A DNA stretch of 64,000 nucleotides from Auriscalpium vulgare (taxonomy: Eukaryota > Basidiomycota > Agaricomycetes > Russulales > Auriscalpiaceae). The stretch spans positions 186,001 to 250,000 of the forward strand of contig JAHBBC010000040.1 in the NCBI GenBank assembly GCA_019915015.1, written 5' to 3'. Shown piece after piece: positions 34,196 through 45,634 of the stretch (its first letter is position 1; every line of letters begins with the position of its first letter). Below the pieces are notes generated by a model that saw only the letters and a program-made list of their open reading frames with translations, was not told where the DNA came from and searched no databases. The position numbers and the translations under genes are program-made.

Positions 34196-34655
34196 CCTTC
34201 CATACTGGCAAGCCCGCGACTACGGGGCTCATCTCTGCAACGGAGAGGATCAAAAGGGGACGCTCGTGCGCGATTAGGCTCCCTGGGGGAAAGCCTTCTA
34301 GCGCGAACATGCCTCGCCCCGCCACGTGCGCGTCACGAATCTTGTAGAGACCGCCGGCGCGCTTGAATGGCTTGCACGAGCGAGTGAGTATAGTTGATCC
34401 CGCGGCGGGTACGGTGTAGATTCATGCAGTAATGGCGTGCGGACCGTCCTCCGTGCCCGGAATGCGTCCCCAGGCGGCGTTGAACCCAGGGTCGCGTAAG
34501 GCGCGGGTAAAGGCTTCCTCCGTTGTCTTCATTGAAGGCACGAGATCCAGTTGTCGGACGAGGGGACAAGGAATAGGGACGGGGCGCGCACTGTTCGCTG
34601 TCGTCCGGGCGTTTGGGGTTTTCCCACTGCATGGTTTGAGAAAGCCGCGTCGCAT
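34196..34655 (-). pseudogene. SET-A, N-terminal half
   Basis: ATG 34655 starts MRRGFL, as in the other SET copies. The frame matches the family region before the SET core, including the GRGMFALEGF and ERPLLIL motifs. At about 34424 the conserved ITVGIYT is replaced by a TGA stop in the same frame, a true nonsense change rather than an indel. The frame continues openly to the insertion point at 34196. Confidence 0.85.
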
Positions 34656-35063
34656 ACTCTTAGCTCTTAAGGTGATGGCCTGGAGGGTCAGGACGGTCAA
34701 TGCATACTCGATGGGCACCGCGAGCAGGGACTTCACCTCAAGAGAGCGTCGCGAGAAGCGGGTTGCTAGACATCGCGCCCGAGATATTTGTAGGTGGGCG
34801 ATGGACATCTGAAGCGTAGGCTGTCAGATAAAAAGCATGGTGCTTCGACTTCGTGGCGTTACTTGGAAGCTTCCACCAAATTCTTGATGATCATCCGCCC
34901 TGCTCAAACCTTGAGGCTTGGAGGAGAAATTGACATAACCTTTTGGGCCATGCATTATACTGCATCTGGTGCCAGACCAAGGGGAGCGTCCAAAGGGCCA
35001 CAATTCAGATGTCGAGGAGGTTACACCAAATCCTCAGGAAAGAACGTCACAATGACTCACTAC

Positions 35064-36396
35064 TTACATCGCACCGCACTCGGGGCAGAACTGTGGCCCG
35101 TTCCAAACCACCCTCCCAGCGCTCTGCGTCGCGTCTCCCACCCGCTCGTCTCGTAGCCACGCCTCTCTCCGCTCCGGAGCCGCAGCCACCTCGTCCCACC
35201 CGCCATCCACCCCCGTCTCCGCCCTGACCGCCCCGGCTGCCACCAGCGCCCAGCGCACCGCGCGCGCCCTGTCCCCGAGCACGCACGCAGCCTCCACCAG
35301 CGCGCGCGACACTGCCGCCCACACATGCGGCTCGTACAGCCCGGCACCCCGCATGCGCCGCGCCAGCCGCAGCGCAGCCTTGGTCACCACGACCGCGGTG
35401 GCGGCGGTGACCACGGGCGGGTTGCCCGCCTCCTCTGAGGTGCGGATGCATTCCTGTCGAACGTCGTCGTCAGCGACGCGCTCTCTCGAGGGCAGTGCGC
35501 ACGTCGCGCAGGTGCACATGAACGCGTAGAGGCGGGGGAGGGTCTCCTGGCGGCGGTGGTACGGTGCGTAGTTGGCGACATACGTGATGAAAACCTCCTC
35601 GCCGGGTGCGATGGGCTGCAGCGCGCGAATACGGCCGGTCAGCGACTCCGGGTCCCAGTGAAACGTAGCGTTCGGTGCGCAGCTGCAGGCAAGAGTCAGC
35701 AGAAGACAGACGCGTGAGGAGGGCAGCGCACCAATGATTGATTCGCGACAAGTCGTTGAAGACGGCGCAGCACGGGCCAAAAGCCTCTGGCACTTGGCCT
35801 ACCTCAAATCCGTTCGTCCTGGCAATGGCACTTTCCACTGAGGGCGCATCAGGCTCGCAGCTGTGTAGGGCAAGCAGAACATCTCGTGTCTCCGCTGGCA
35901 TTCTCGCAAGGGTACGCTCCATGACGGTGCCATCCTTCGTCCCTTTGTCCACGATGGCGAAGACAACGAGCGGCCGCTCGCAGGCGACAAGGCCGCCCGC
36001 GGCATGGCTGTCCAGCGAAAACATGCCCTTCCCCGCGTTTTTGGTCTCGCGGATCTCGTAGCGCCCGGCGTCGCCGCGATCAAACGGCTGCCAGCAGCGC
36101 TCGCTGAGCAGTGGCCGCTCCTCGGTGGTGTAGAAGCCAATCGTTATAGGGTGCTCACTGTCGTTCACGCCTGGAATGTGCTCGAATCTGAGCGTGAACG
36201 TAGGGACATCTCGCATTGCTCGGGTGACGACATCCTTTTTCTCCTGTTTGGAGAGGCAGGGACGCTCTACGAGGGGCGCTGGGAACGGGATGATGGGAGG
36301 AGGGTCGGCTGGGGCGTCGTGGGTGACGGCGATGGACGGAGAGGCGGAGACATTGGGTCGTCGCCTCCCTCCGTTGGTGAGGAAGCCGCGTCGCAT
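35064..36396 (-). CDS. SET-B, intact SET-domain protein
   Basis: Two exons (36396-35732 and 35682-35064, 49-nt GTGCGC...CAG intron) encode 427 residues. The N-terminal region before SET carries GKGMFSLDSH and ACERPLVV. The split SET core has NDLSRINH then CCAPNATFHW, GEEVFITYV, and the post-SET CTCATC cysteines. A helical C-terminal domain ends WNGPQFCPECGAM. There is no MYND finger. By family this is a SMYD/SET5-like protein-lysine methyltransferase; the substrate is unknown. A likely 5'-UTR intron (donor CGAG|GTGAGT near 36468, acceptor TACAG just before the ATG) is shared with SET-C. It is the only copy here without a coding defect. Confidence 0.88.
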
Positions 36397-37029
36397 TACT
36401 GTACTAATGTTGAGATGATCGAGGTTATCATTTGAGGAAGATCATAGAGGGCAACACTCACCTCGACGCAAAAAGCGGGGGTGCAGGTGGACTGACCAAC
36501 GTCAGTAAGCCATATAACCACGCACGGCCCTCTGTCTTGCGCAGAACCCATCGCGCAGAGCTGATTCCAAATTCGAGGAGAAGCTGTCACTGCAGTCAGA
36601 TGAGCGGACCAGGAAGACGTCGTCGGGGTACAAGTGACACTGCGCTGCTCGATGATCTCCATAAGTAAAGTTCTCCATATTATTATGGCAATTGCCGGAC
36701 ACTTCGAAACCCCGAAACCCGCCGGTCGCTGGCCATCCGAGTCGTTTCTCGAGGTTCGTTTGGTATGTTGTGGTAGTAATCCCGCCAAAGGAGAGTTTCC
36801 CACTTCTCCGAGGTGTTCTCACTGGCACCAGGAGCCTTGGACATAGTCTCCTGGAAGCAGACTGAACACGGCGGCTGATGATAGTTGATCAACCTAGGGT
36901 ACCCTGGGGCCTGGAGCTATGCATCTGACGGAGAGCAAAAACATAAAGTCTACATAGTGCAGCTGGTTCAACACGCGTACGCAACGCGTACGTGCTGCAT
37001 TTATAGCAAATAATTTGATCGTCAAAACC
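36397..37029. other. Intergenic, upstream of SET-B
   Basis: Contains the presumed 5'-UTR intron of SET-B near 36397-36468 and otherwise no recognisable feature. Confidence 0.4.
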
Positions 37030-37626
37030 TTAGTCCTCTTCGTCGTCATCCTCCTCCTCCTCCTCCTCCTCGGCCTCCTCCCACGACACCTCCCCTGAGT
37101 CCTCCTCCTCCTCCTCCTCCTCCTCCTCCTCCTCCTCCTCATCGTTGTCGTCGTCGTCAACTGAAACGGACTTTTCCAACGTCATTCTTGGCGACGCATC
37201 ACTAAAAGCTCTGATGTCCTCAGAGGACAGACGGCAATCTGCCATCTTCAACTGGACTCGATCGGATACGCGCTTTTGTCCCTCCACGCTAACCAATCCC
37301 GAAAAACACCGACCCTATCCGATTCAGCAAGATCAGCCTCCCCGCGGAACTTGACGGACCCAAATTCTAAGTTCTTGAGCGTGAGCAGGCTCGGCTCGCC
37401 AGCTTCGCTGTGTTTGGCACCATCTCCCGGCACGTCGATGTTCGCGAGGGCGAGGAGCAGCGTGATTCCCGCCAGGCCCTTCACGTGGATCGTGTGCAGC
37501 CGGCGCGCATGGCGCAGCAGCGCGCACCACAGTTCGAAGTCGACGTCGACCCTAACGAAGACCTCTAGGACGTGCTCCATAGGCATGCGTGTCGCGAGGA
37601 AGGACAGCAACGACCAGCCAGCCTGT
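37030..37626 (-). pseudogene. C-terminal remnant of an F-box/LRR-type protein with acidic tail
   Basis: An exon begins after an AG acceptor near 37627 and reads an LRR-like segment (FELWCALLRHARRLHTIHVKG). One frame change near 37287 leads into RVQLKMADCRLSSEDI and a run of Asp/Glu encoded by GAG/GAC triplets (37049-37160). No F-box or N terminus is found upstream. The layout is that of the end of the basidiomycete F-box proteins. It is a fragment, and the frame change is a possible one-base deletion. Confidence 0.5.
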
Positions 37627-38530
37627 ACGGATAAGATTCGTCAGCTGGCCGCGCTCAAATTTGACGATTCGGAACTACTATTCTCATCACAGATCTAGGC
37701 TTTGCTCCCTTCGACTCCCCAGCACTCGAGCAGTCCTTATCAAAGTCGCGACGTATGCTCGGTTACCACATCCGAGGAGTATGCAGTCGGCAGCTGCTAG
37801 TCTGCTAGTCAAATTTCCGCAAACGTCGGCATGGCACCCGAGTCTGCAATGGATGAGTCGTCGAACCGATACCAAGAGACTAGTTCGAAACCTCCGTGGC
37901 ACATACAACGTGAGTGAGTCGATCCTACTTTTATTATACCCAGTAGAAAGGACACGGCCGCTCATAGCATCCATCTTGTCGGACAAGTTGTCGTTCGTCT
38001 AGCTCGCAGCCCGGTGCATCGCTATCAAGCGAAATGATGGCGCCATAGCACTCCCAGAACTGTCTTCGCGGCCTTTTTCTCCGTCTGGCACGAGTGCGCC
38101 TCCATGAGCATCCACCCTGGAAGAGAGATCTGCGCCTGCCTTCTACTTGCTGCTGGCATTCCCACTGCGCAGAAGTGCCATATGGGCTGAGTTCGAGTCG
38201 AGTTGTTTGTCGGCGGCTGATGCTCTGCGTGCTCACTGACTTGTCGCGAGAATTCACCCATATCCGGCGACTATCTGGTACCATCACCTGCCGTCGACGA
38301 AGCATTCTCATCCGCTTACTATTAGTAACTGGGTCGCCCTGGATCGGTAGAAGTATCGCCGGGCCGCGCGTATCGCCATGTTCTTCTGGGGCGCAAGAAG
38401 CTCTGAAGGGTGGCAGCGTTGCCTGTGCCTGCGAGACACCGGCAATAGATAAGTACGTCGCCCTAACTGACGGATCAGTTCCTTTTTACCCCGCAGAACT
38501 GATCTTATTCGACTGCAGCGGCTTGCTAGC
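37627..38530. other. Intergenic region upstream of the P450 gene
   Basis: No convincing coding exon. Presumably holds the P450 promoter. Confidence 0.4.
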
Positions 38531-40881
38531 ATGGCGTCGCTCTACTGGACATTCATCACTTATGGCTTCACAGCGTCCTTATTTCCTCCCCTCTTGATCG
38601 CCCTGTACTTCTTGCGGAACAAAGTTCGTCAGTGGCGGCTGAGGGAAATCCGAGGACCTCCGCCCGAGTCTTTCCTGGCAGGTGCGTACGTTGTCACCCC
38701 CGTTATTGCTCAAGGCGGGAGACAACATTTTGTAGGCAACATGCGGCAATTGTATAACCCCTGGGACGGCATCAAGTTCATCAACAATGTGACCAAGACT
38801 TACGGGCGCGTGGCTAAAATTGCGTCTTCTTTTGGTGTACGTTTGATTCTCATGTGCACGACTTTGCCGTTCCGGTTCGATTTGCTGAACATCTTCCATA
38901 GGAACCTAGGTTCCTTATATCCGATCCCAAGGCATGCACGAGCATCCTGCTGAAGGACCAAGACTCCTTCGAAGAGACTCTGTGGTTTTATGCGTATGTG
39001 CTTTGTGTCCGATGCCATCGAGAGCTTAGAGCTAACACATTGATGCAGTGTTAACAACAGCGTGTTTGGTCCGGGCCTTCTCGGCACGATGGGTATGCCC
39101 AAACCGCCGATATTCGACTCTCATTGATTGGCGTCGCAGGCAGTCACCACCGGAAGCAGCGTAAGCTCCTCAACCCTGTGTTCTCCATAAAGCACATGCG
39201 CTCTATGTTGCCGATATTCAGCAGCATAACCAATCAAGTAAGTAACTGTCTGCACCACCTAAGTTACCTCGCGTTTTTTAAGTTGTCGTTCTAGCTTCGA
39301 GAAGTTCTCAAGGCGAAAGTCGCAGAAGGGTCCCAAGAACTCGACTTAGTCGAGTGGTTTGGACGTCTCGCCTTGGAGTTGGTCTCGCAAGGTGGCATGG
39401 GATACACATTCAACAGTCTTGACCCGCACGACAACGCAAACGAGTTTGGTCACGCAATCAAGGAATACTCGTAAGATGTCTCTTCCAGAGGAGTGACAGT
39501 GCCCTCATTTTTTCTGCTCCCAGCATTACGCTCTCCTCGCTTGTGGTGTTTCGCAATCTGTACCCACCGCTTGTGAACACTTTCTCCTCGAAGTTCCTCA
39601 AGTACGCGGCGAGTTGGGTCCCTCTGGAGAGCCTCCACCGCATCATACATCAGACCGAGGTTATGTACGTGAACTCGAAGGCAGTGTTCGATGGGAAGAA
39701 AACGCTTCTAGGAAAGGGAGACGAGGCTACGGTGAACCAGATCGGGGAAGGAAAGGATATCATAAGTGTTCTTCGTGCGCCCTTTCAATTAGTCCCTCTT
39801 GTTACTACTGACGACAATGTGGACAGTCAAAGCCAATACGGCGGCGTTGGCCGAAGATCGGATGCCCGACGAAGAGATTCTCGCACAGATGACGTGGGTG
39901 GCCGAAATTGCCGCGCAGTCCCTTCTGCGACTGACTTTGTCAACAGCACGCTCCTGTTCGCTGGGACGGATACCACATCTTCCGCGCTGGCGCGAGTTTT
40001 CGACTTTCTTGCGCAGCATCAAGACGTTCAAGACAGACTCAGAGATGAACTGCTCAGCTATAGCGAAGCTGAACTCGGATACGACGAGCTTGTCAGTCTG
40101 CCGTACCTCGACGCTGTATGTCGGGAGTCTCTTAGGCTGTAAGAAACGTAGCTCTCTCGCGTCATCCTTTGCTCATTCGCGGCCTTTCAGATTCCCTCCC
40201 GTACCTTTGATCACACGGAGGTATGCTACTCTCCACGACTGTATTCTGACCCATTGATCATCTGCCCATCGCAGCTCTCTCGTGGACGTCTCCATCCCGC
40301 TCGATAGCCCAATCACAACCGCCGACGGCACCCTCATTTCCACACTGTTTGTCCCGAAAGGCACAGATGTTGTCATCAACATCCTTGGAGTCAACCGCGA
40401 TCCAGCCATATGGGGCCGGGACGCAGAGGAGTGGAAGCCCGAGCGGTGGCTCGCTCCTCTTCCTGAGAGCGTCGAAGCGGCACGCATACCTGGGGTCTAC
40501 TCTAATACGTGCGTGCCCTATTTATGTCCGCGCGATTGTTAGCTCATTGAGCGTAGACTGACTTTCTTGGGTGGCGCACGCGCTTGCATGTGAGTATCTC
40601 GGCGCCGTCATCACGAGGGCACAGCAGCTGACTACCCAATAAAGCGGCTTCAAGTTCTCGCAGCTCGAAATGAGTGGGTGTCTTCTTTGTCGGCAGACGA
40701 GAATAAAATGTAACATTGATCTCCTACAGAGGTCGTCTTGTCGCAGCTCATCCGCACTTTCCGCGTACGCCAAGCAAAGAGCTCGGAAGTTGTGTGGAGG
40801 ATGGGAGGCATACTTACCCCGTCGGTGAAGGGCTCGACCACTATATCCCCTACGATGCCAATGTCTCTAGAGAAGATCTGA
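38531..40881 (+). CDS. Cytochrome P450 monooxygenase, 14 exons, intact
   Basis: Exons: 38531-38681, 38736-38836, 38902-38993, 39049-39092, 39140-39237, 39295-39470, 39524-39774, 39827-39893, 39947-40138, 40191-40220, 40275-40508, 40557-40589, 40645-40673, 40730-40881. All introns are GT-AG and the sum is 549 codons with no stop. The N-terminal membrane anchor (about 1-25) is followed by the proline hinge RGPPPE. Motifs: C-helix HRKQRKLL, I-helix AGTDTT, K-helix ExxR (ESLR), PERW, and heme loop FLGGARACIG with the ligand Cys split by an intron. This is a microsomal heme-thiolate monooxygenase using NADPH-P450 reductase; the substrate is unknown. I do not assign a CYP family. Confidence 0.93.
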
Positions 40882-41019
40882 TCGACCTTACGACTTTACT
40901 TTTCTAAAGCTGATTCTCGTTTGGATTCAGTCACATCGTCAATGTACTTTCATGAAAGTACTCTCACCCTTCTGGAATTCAAAGTTCGGATGTACTGACA
41001 GGTCTCAGCTTCGGACTAG

Positions 41020-42367
41020 CTACATCGCACCGCGCGGCGGGGAAAACTGCGGCCCATCCCAAATTACCCTTTTCTCTGCGTTCTCGTTGCCCCTACGCTG
41101 GCCAGCCACCCACCCCTGCGTCTGTTCCGGGGCCGCCGCGACCGCATTCCACCCTCCATCCGTGCCAATCTCCATCCGCGCAGCCTGCGCCGCCGTCTGC
41201 GCCCACCGTACCGCGCGCGCCCCGTCCCCCAGCTCGCATGCGGCGGCAAACATCGTCCTCGCAATCCAGTCCCAAATGAACGGATGGTAAAGTCCTGCCG
41301 CACGCACGCGCCGAGCCATGCGGAGGGCATACTTGATGACCCGGATCACGCTGTCGCTGGTGACGAGCACCTTCACGGCGGACACGCTGCTGGCTTCGCG
41401 ACGTAGGTCGTCGTCGGCGAGGCGCTCCGCTTGGGGCAAGGAGCACGACGCGCAGGTGCACGTGAAACCGTAGCGCTGCTGCATGTCCAATTTGCGCTTG
41501 TCGTGCAGCTCGTAGGAGTGGACGTAGGAGATGGTGACCTCTTCGCCGGGCAAAATCGGCCGCAGCGCGCGTATCTCGAGGGTGAGGGTAGGGCGTCCCA
41601 GCGGAACATAGCGTTTGGTACACAGCTGTGGCGCGTCAGCACGAACAACGCGTGCGCAGGAAGGTAGCCGACCTATGGTTGATGCGCGAGATGTCGTTGA
41701 AGACGCCACTGCACCGGCCGATGCATCCTGGCACGCGCTTGAGGTTAAATGCGTTTGCCAAGACGATGGAAAGTTGTCGCGAGTGCGTTGGAGCCCTAGG
41801 CGGGCCATGGTGAAGTGCAAGGAAAAGACGGCGCGTATCCATAGGCATTATCGCGAAGGCGCCATCGATCATTTCGGGCTTTAACACTGTGGTCTCTCCC
41901 TCATGTATGAACCCTACATGCTCAAGTGAGGAAATCACGAGCGGCCGCTCGCAGACGATGAGGGTACCAGGGGCGTTACCGTCCAGGGAGAACATGCCCT
42001 TGCCTGCGCGCTCGGTCTCGCGGATTTCGTATCGCCCAGCCGTGGAGCGGTTCGACGGCTTCCAGGAGCGTTGGGAGAGCGGCGGTTGCTCCTCGGTGGT
42101 GTAGATGCCGACAGTAATGGCATGCGAGCCACCGTCCACGTCGGGGATGTGTTCATATCTGACTGTAAAGGTTTTTGGGTGGGCCAGTATTGCCCGGTTG
42201 ACGGAATCGGGATGTTCCTCCCGCTCTATGAGAGGGTTGAACCTTAGGAACACCGGGATGGGGATGGTGGGCGGTGGGAGGGCAGTTGTCGGAGCGTAAT
42301 CGGCGGCGGCGTCAAGGACCTTGGCTCGTCGACTGTCTTTACTGGTGGTGAGAAAGCCGCGTCTCAT
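41020..42367 (-). CDS. SET-C, SET-domain paralogue with a single-base frame break
   Basis: Exon 1 is 42367-41673 and exon 2 is 41625-41020, with the same intron position as SET-B. Motifs: GKGMFSLDG, CERPLVI, NDISRINH/SCVPNA, GEEVTISYV, CTCASC, and C-terminal DGPQFSPPRGAM. The coding length is one base short of a multiple of three; compared with SET-D, one base is missing near 41597, right after FRWD. Downstream the correct frame stays open to the stop, so this is either a very young pseudogene or a sequence error. A TATATA block near 42511-42517 on the minus strand is in a promoter-like position. Confidence 0.8.
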
Positions 42368-43887
42368 TGTGCTGCTGTGGAACTGGCCCGCGACCGATGT
42401 CTATCACCCATTGCTCGACAAATCCAAGGGAATTGGGCTTGCACTCACCTCAGCTAAGTGAAGAGCGGTGAGGAGAACGTGTCGCTGGACGAAGCTGACC
42501 AGACATCGCCCTATATAAAAGACACGGAAGGTCCAGGATGATCTGTGCAGAAGACGGCATGATGGATTTCGTATTACTATTAGTAGGGCGAGAAGCAAGC
42601 GGATGCGGCGGCAGATCGCGCTTCAAGTTGCGGCCCAGTTCCATGCATTCGTTCGAAGGCTACGAGTCTGGTCATCTCCCTGCGGCTTGTGTTCTGCCTA
42701 GCGTTCGCACCTGCTGTCGTCAATGACTCGCGTGAGGTCGCGTCCCACGAGCCTAGCTGCGTGTTGGCATCGTGTCAAGCGGCACGCGTCTTGCATGCTA
42801 CGTCGGGCTTCTCCATTCTGGCCAGTGCTCCATTAGATACGCACGGTCCAGTACCAAGATGTGCGCGATGCTGGTCGAGCAGGAGATACAGTACAGCGCG
42901 ATGCGCAGCTGGTGATGTCAAGCCACGGTGACTCGGTCCTGGTTTGGTCCTGGTTACTAGTTAGGATCGTGGGAATCCCATCGACTTCGAGCTCCGACGG
43001 CCCAGGCCCCAACCGGAAGTCTCTTTCCTTGACCGCCGTCTTTTATGCGCAAATACATTAGCTTTTTGCAAGACCTACATTGTCGCACTCCTACTCACAT
43101 GCTGTGGTCAGAGTTGCTGTCAATGTCGCAAGTCGGTCTGCAGCAGACTCGGATTGGTGAGTAGTACTTTCACATGTACCCCGCCTGAGAACATTCTAAG
43201 CACTGCCTTTGTCTGGTCTGTAGGCAGCAGTGTTTGAAGTGGTACTCACTGCTGTGTCGCTTGACCTACCTGTCATCCCCTGACCGCCTCCCTCCCTCCG
43301 TTGTGTTTGCCTGCTGTCAAGCATCCGCTCTCGCCCAACCCATAGCGTCAGGCGCCCGTCTAGCTCGCACTCATCAGTATGGGCCCCATTACATGCGCCG
43401 ATTGCCTGTCTCTCACATCATATCTCTTTCCTAGGTTTATCTCCACTGTATAAAGAAAACCGAGTTCATCTTTGCGGCAGGTGCATTTGTCGGCTTGGCT
43501 TGGGCGCTTCATCCCTTGGACCCGGCGCCACAAGAAAGGTTGAAATGCACCGGTGAAACATTTCGTCAGCGCGAAGGCGCAGTTCTAACAGTCGACCGTC
43601 AGACGCCACTCTCCGACATTCTGTGCCGACTCTATGGAAGCCACCGTCACCAATTTTCTTCTGACGGACTCTGCATTTTGTGCACTCGCTAGAGAAGACC
43701 GCGATCGTCAATCCCGTACGTCGTACATGCAAATGTCGTGCCTGCAGGCGTCTTTCTGGTCAGAGCTTTTTTATCATGATACAAGCCATGCGTCGTGCAT
43801 GTGGTCACAGCTTTCTTTCACGATCTGGCACCGGGGAACGGAAATGTTTGCACCCGGTCTTCGTCTGTGTTACCACAGTGGCCAGCG
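42368..43887. other. Intergenic between SET-C and the metallophosphoesterase gene
   Basis: About 1.5 kb with only short overlapping ORFs. A divergent promoter region; nothing else recognised. Confidence 0.45.
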
Positions 43888-43895
43888 TATATAAG
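43888..43895 (+). promoter_or_regulatory. TATA box of the metallophosphoesterase gene
   Basis: TATATAAG, about 70 bases before ATG 43964, with a C/A-rich leader in between. Confidence 0.6.
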
Positions 43896-43963
43896 ACTGT
43901 TCTCACCTCTCTAAGCTGCAGCAGACAAACTCTTCAACGCACAACACTCTAACCAACAGCAAT

Positions 43964-45634
43964 ATGTCCTCCACAGAGGCCGCTTCCCACAATGGCACCG
44001 ACTCCGGCACGGCAGCGGACCCCGCCGCGCCGACGACGTTCCTTTTCCTCGCTGACCCGCAGCAATGGCGTAGCGACAATGATCCATCGCCCAACTATCG
44101 GAAGCAGAGCTGCAGCGATCTGAACGTTGCGCTCAACGCTCTCGACTCCTCCTCCTACCCCACGAATCTCGGCCTCTCGTGCGGTGGGAAGCCAATAGGA
44201 TCTGTCAATGCCGTGTTCTTTGGCGGTGACACAGGTCAGACCGGTGGCGACTACAGTGCAGAAGACCAGTTTCTGCACGTGCCGCCGACTTTCCATGGTG
44301 GATCGGAGCTCGTGAAGGCGCGCGCACTGTATCAGGCTGGTTTTAGCAATGACCAGGGCGTTACTCTACTGAAATATAATCCCAAGTACTTCGGCTTGGG
44401 TAATCATGGTAAGCAACCGGGTTGTCTTTCTACGCTGGCTTGAAGACTAATTTCTCTCTGAATTTAGATGTCCAATCGGATTACACCCCTGCAGTCGGAT
44501 GGTACAAGGGCCGGTGGGCAGGCGATTTCTCACTGCCCCATAATTATTGGCGCTACCAAATGTGGAATTTTATCACGCAGATGCACACCGGTCAGTTCTT
44601 CAGAGAAGTACAGTCACGACTTCATCTGACTTCTCTGCACGCTTTCAGGCTACGACCAGCTCCTCCTCCCGAGCTCAAAAGCAGTCTACCCCATCGGGTG
44701 GCAGAACATCGACTCCGATGCCGGCAAGGGAACATTCGAGTACGAGGATCACTCGCTGAACTACGTCGTCGACCTCGGCCCTGTCGATGTCTTCCAGCTC
44801 CACGTTTACGGTGGTGACTCCGACAACGACCGCAAGAGCGGGGTTGACTGGCTCAAAGGCAAGCTTGCTGAGCGTGGCCAAACGCGCCCCATCATCATTG
44901 TGCAGCACTACCTCTTCTCCGAGACCATCGAGAACGGTGGCATCACCCCGTGCTGGACCAATGCCCAGCGCGACGCCCTCGTCACCATCCTCGCGCCGTA
45001 CAACATAATCGCCTTCCTAGTGGGTCATAACCACGGCGTCGGCCCCTTTCCGAACAGCATCCCCGTCCCGACGCAGAACCCGACGCGCTTTGTCCCGGAG
45101 TTCCGCCCCGGATGCGCATTCAACCAGAACTTTGCCCTCGTGCGCGTCACGCCGTCCACGCTCGACGTCCTATACGGTACGGCAGCCAGCCAGAAGGTCA
45201 GCTGGACGTATGGGGGGACTTTCGCCGTCCCTTTTGCCAACGAGATCTGGGAGGAGGACTCGAACTGGAACGGCAACTACTTCGGCATGCTCAAATCGAT
45301 CTATGTGGACACCCGCCGCGTCATGGCGCCCACCGGCAAGGTCATCGTTGGCTGCACTCTCGCGAGGACCGTGAGTCCTGACCCTACGAACTGCCTTACG
45401 TGGGTGCTCAAAGTCGCCAACCTGGACGGCTCAGGCGAGCAGACCGTCAATGTCAGCGGCGACGCGAACAAGACCTATTTCCCGGGCGAAGGCGGAATGT
45501 CGAAGATATACGTCGACCTCTCTCCTGTTACCTGCACGACCGGCAGCGTTGTCGTTGGTGTGTTCTTCTGGCAAACCGCATTGCGCCTGGGCTTGTTGTG
45601 CGCAGCATTTCTTCCGGGCAACAGACGGAGATGA
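43964..45634 (+). CDS. Metallophosphoesterase (calcineurin-like), C terminus possibly frameshifted
   Basis: Exons 43964-44408, 44468-44590 and 44649-45634 give 517 codons. Metal-binding motifs appear in family order: LADPQ, GGDTG, GLGNH|D (split by intron 1), QHYLFSE and GHNHG. These place it in the metallophosphatase superfamily with a two-metal active site. I see no signal peptide. After the catalytic domain there is a beta-rich tail with the phrase YFPGEGG. A second YFPGEGG phrase occurs further down in another frame (to about 45800). The reading changes frame at a CAAAC near 45575, so the real C terminus is probably longer than the one ending at 45634. The substrate is not deducible. Confidence 0.85.

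Noticed and set aside
37049..37160. Glu/Asp-rich ORF as a separate small gene
   Set aside because: It is the acidic tail of the F-box-type remnant encoded by a GAG/GAC triplet run.
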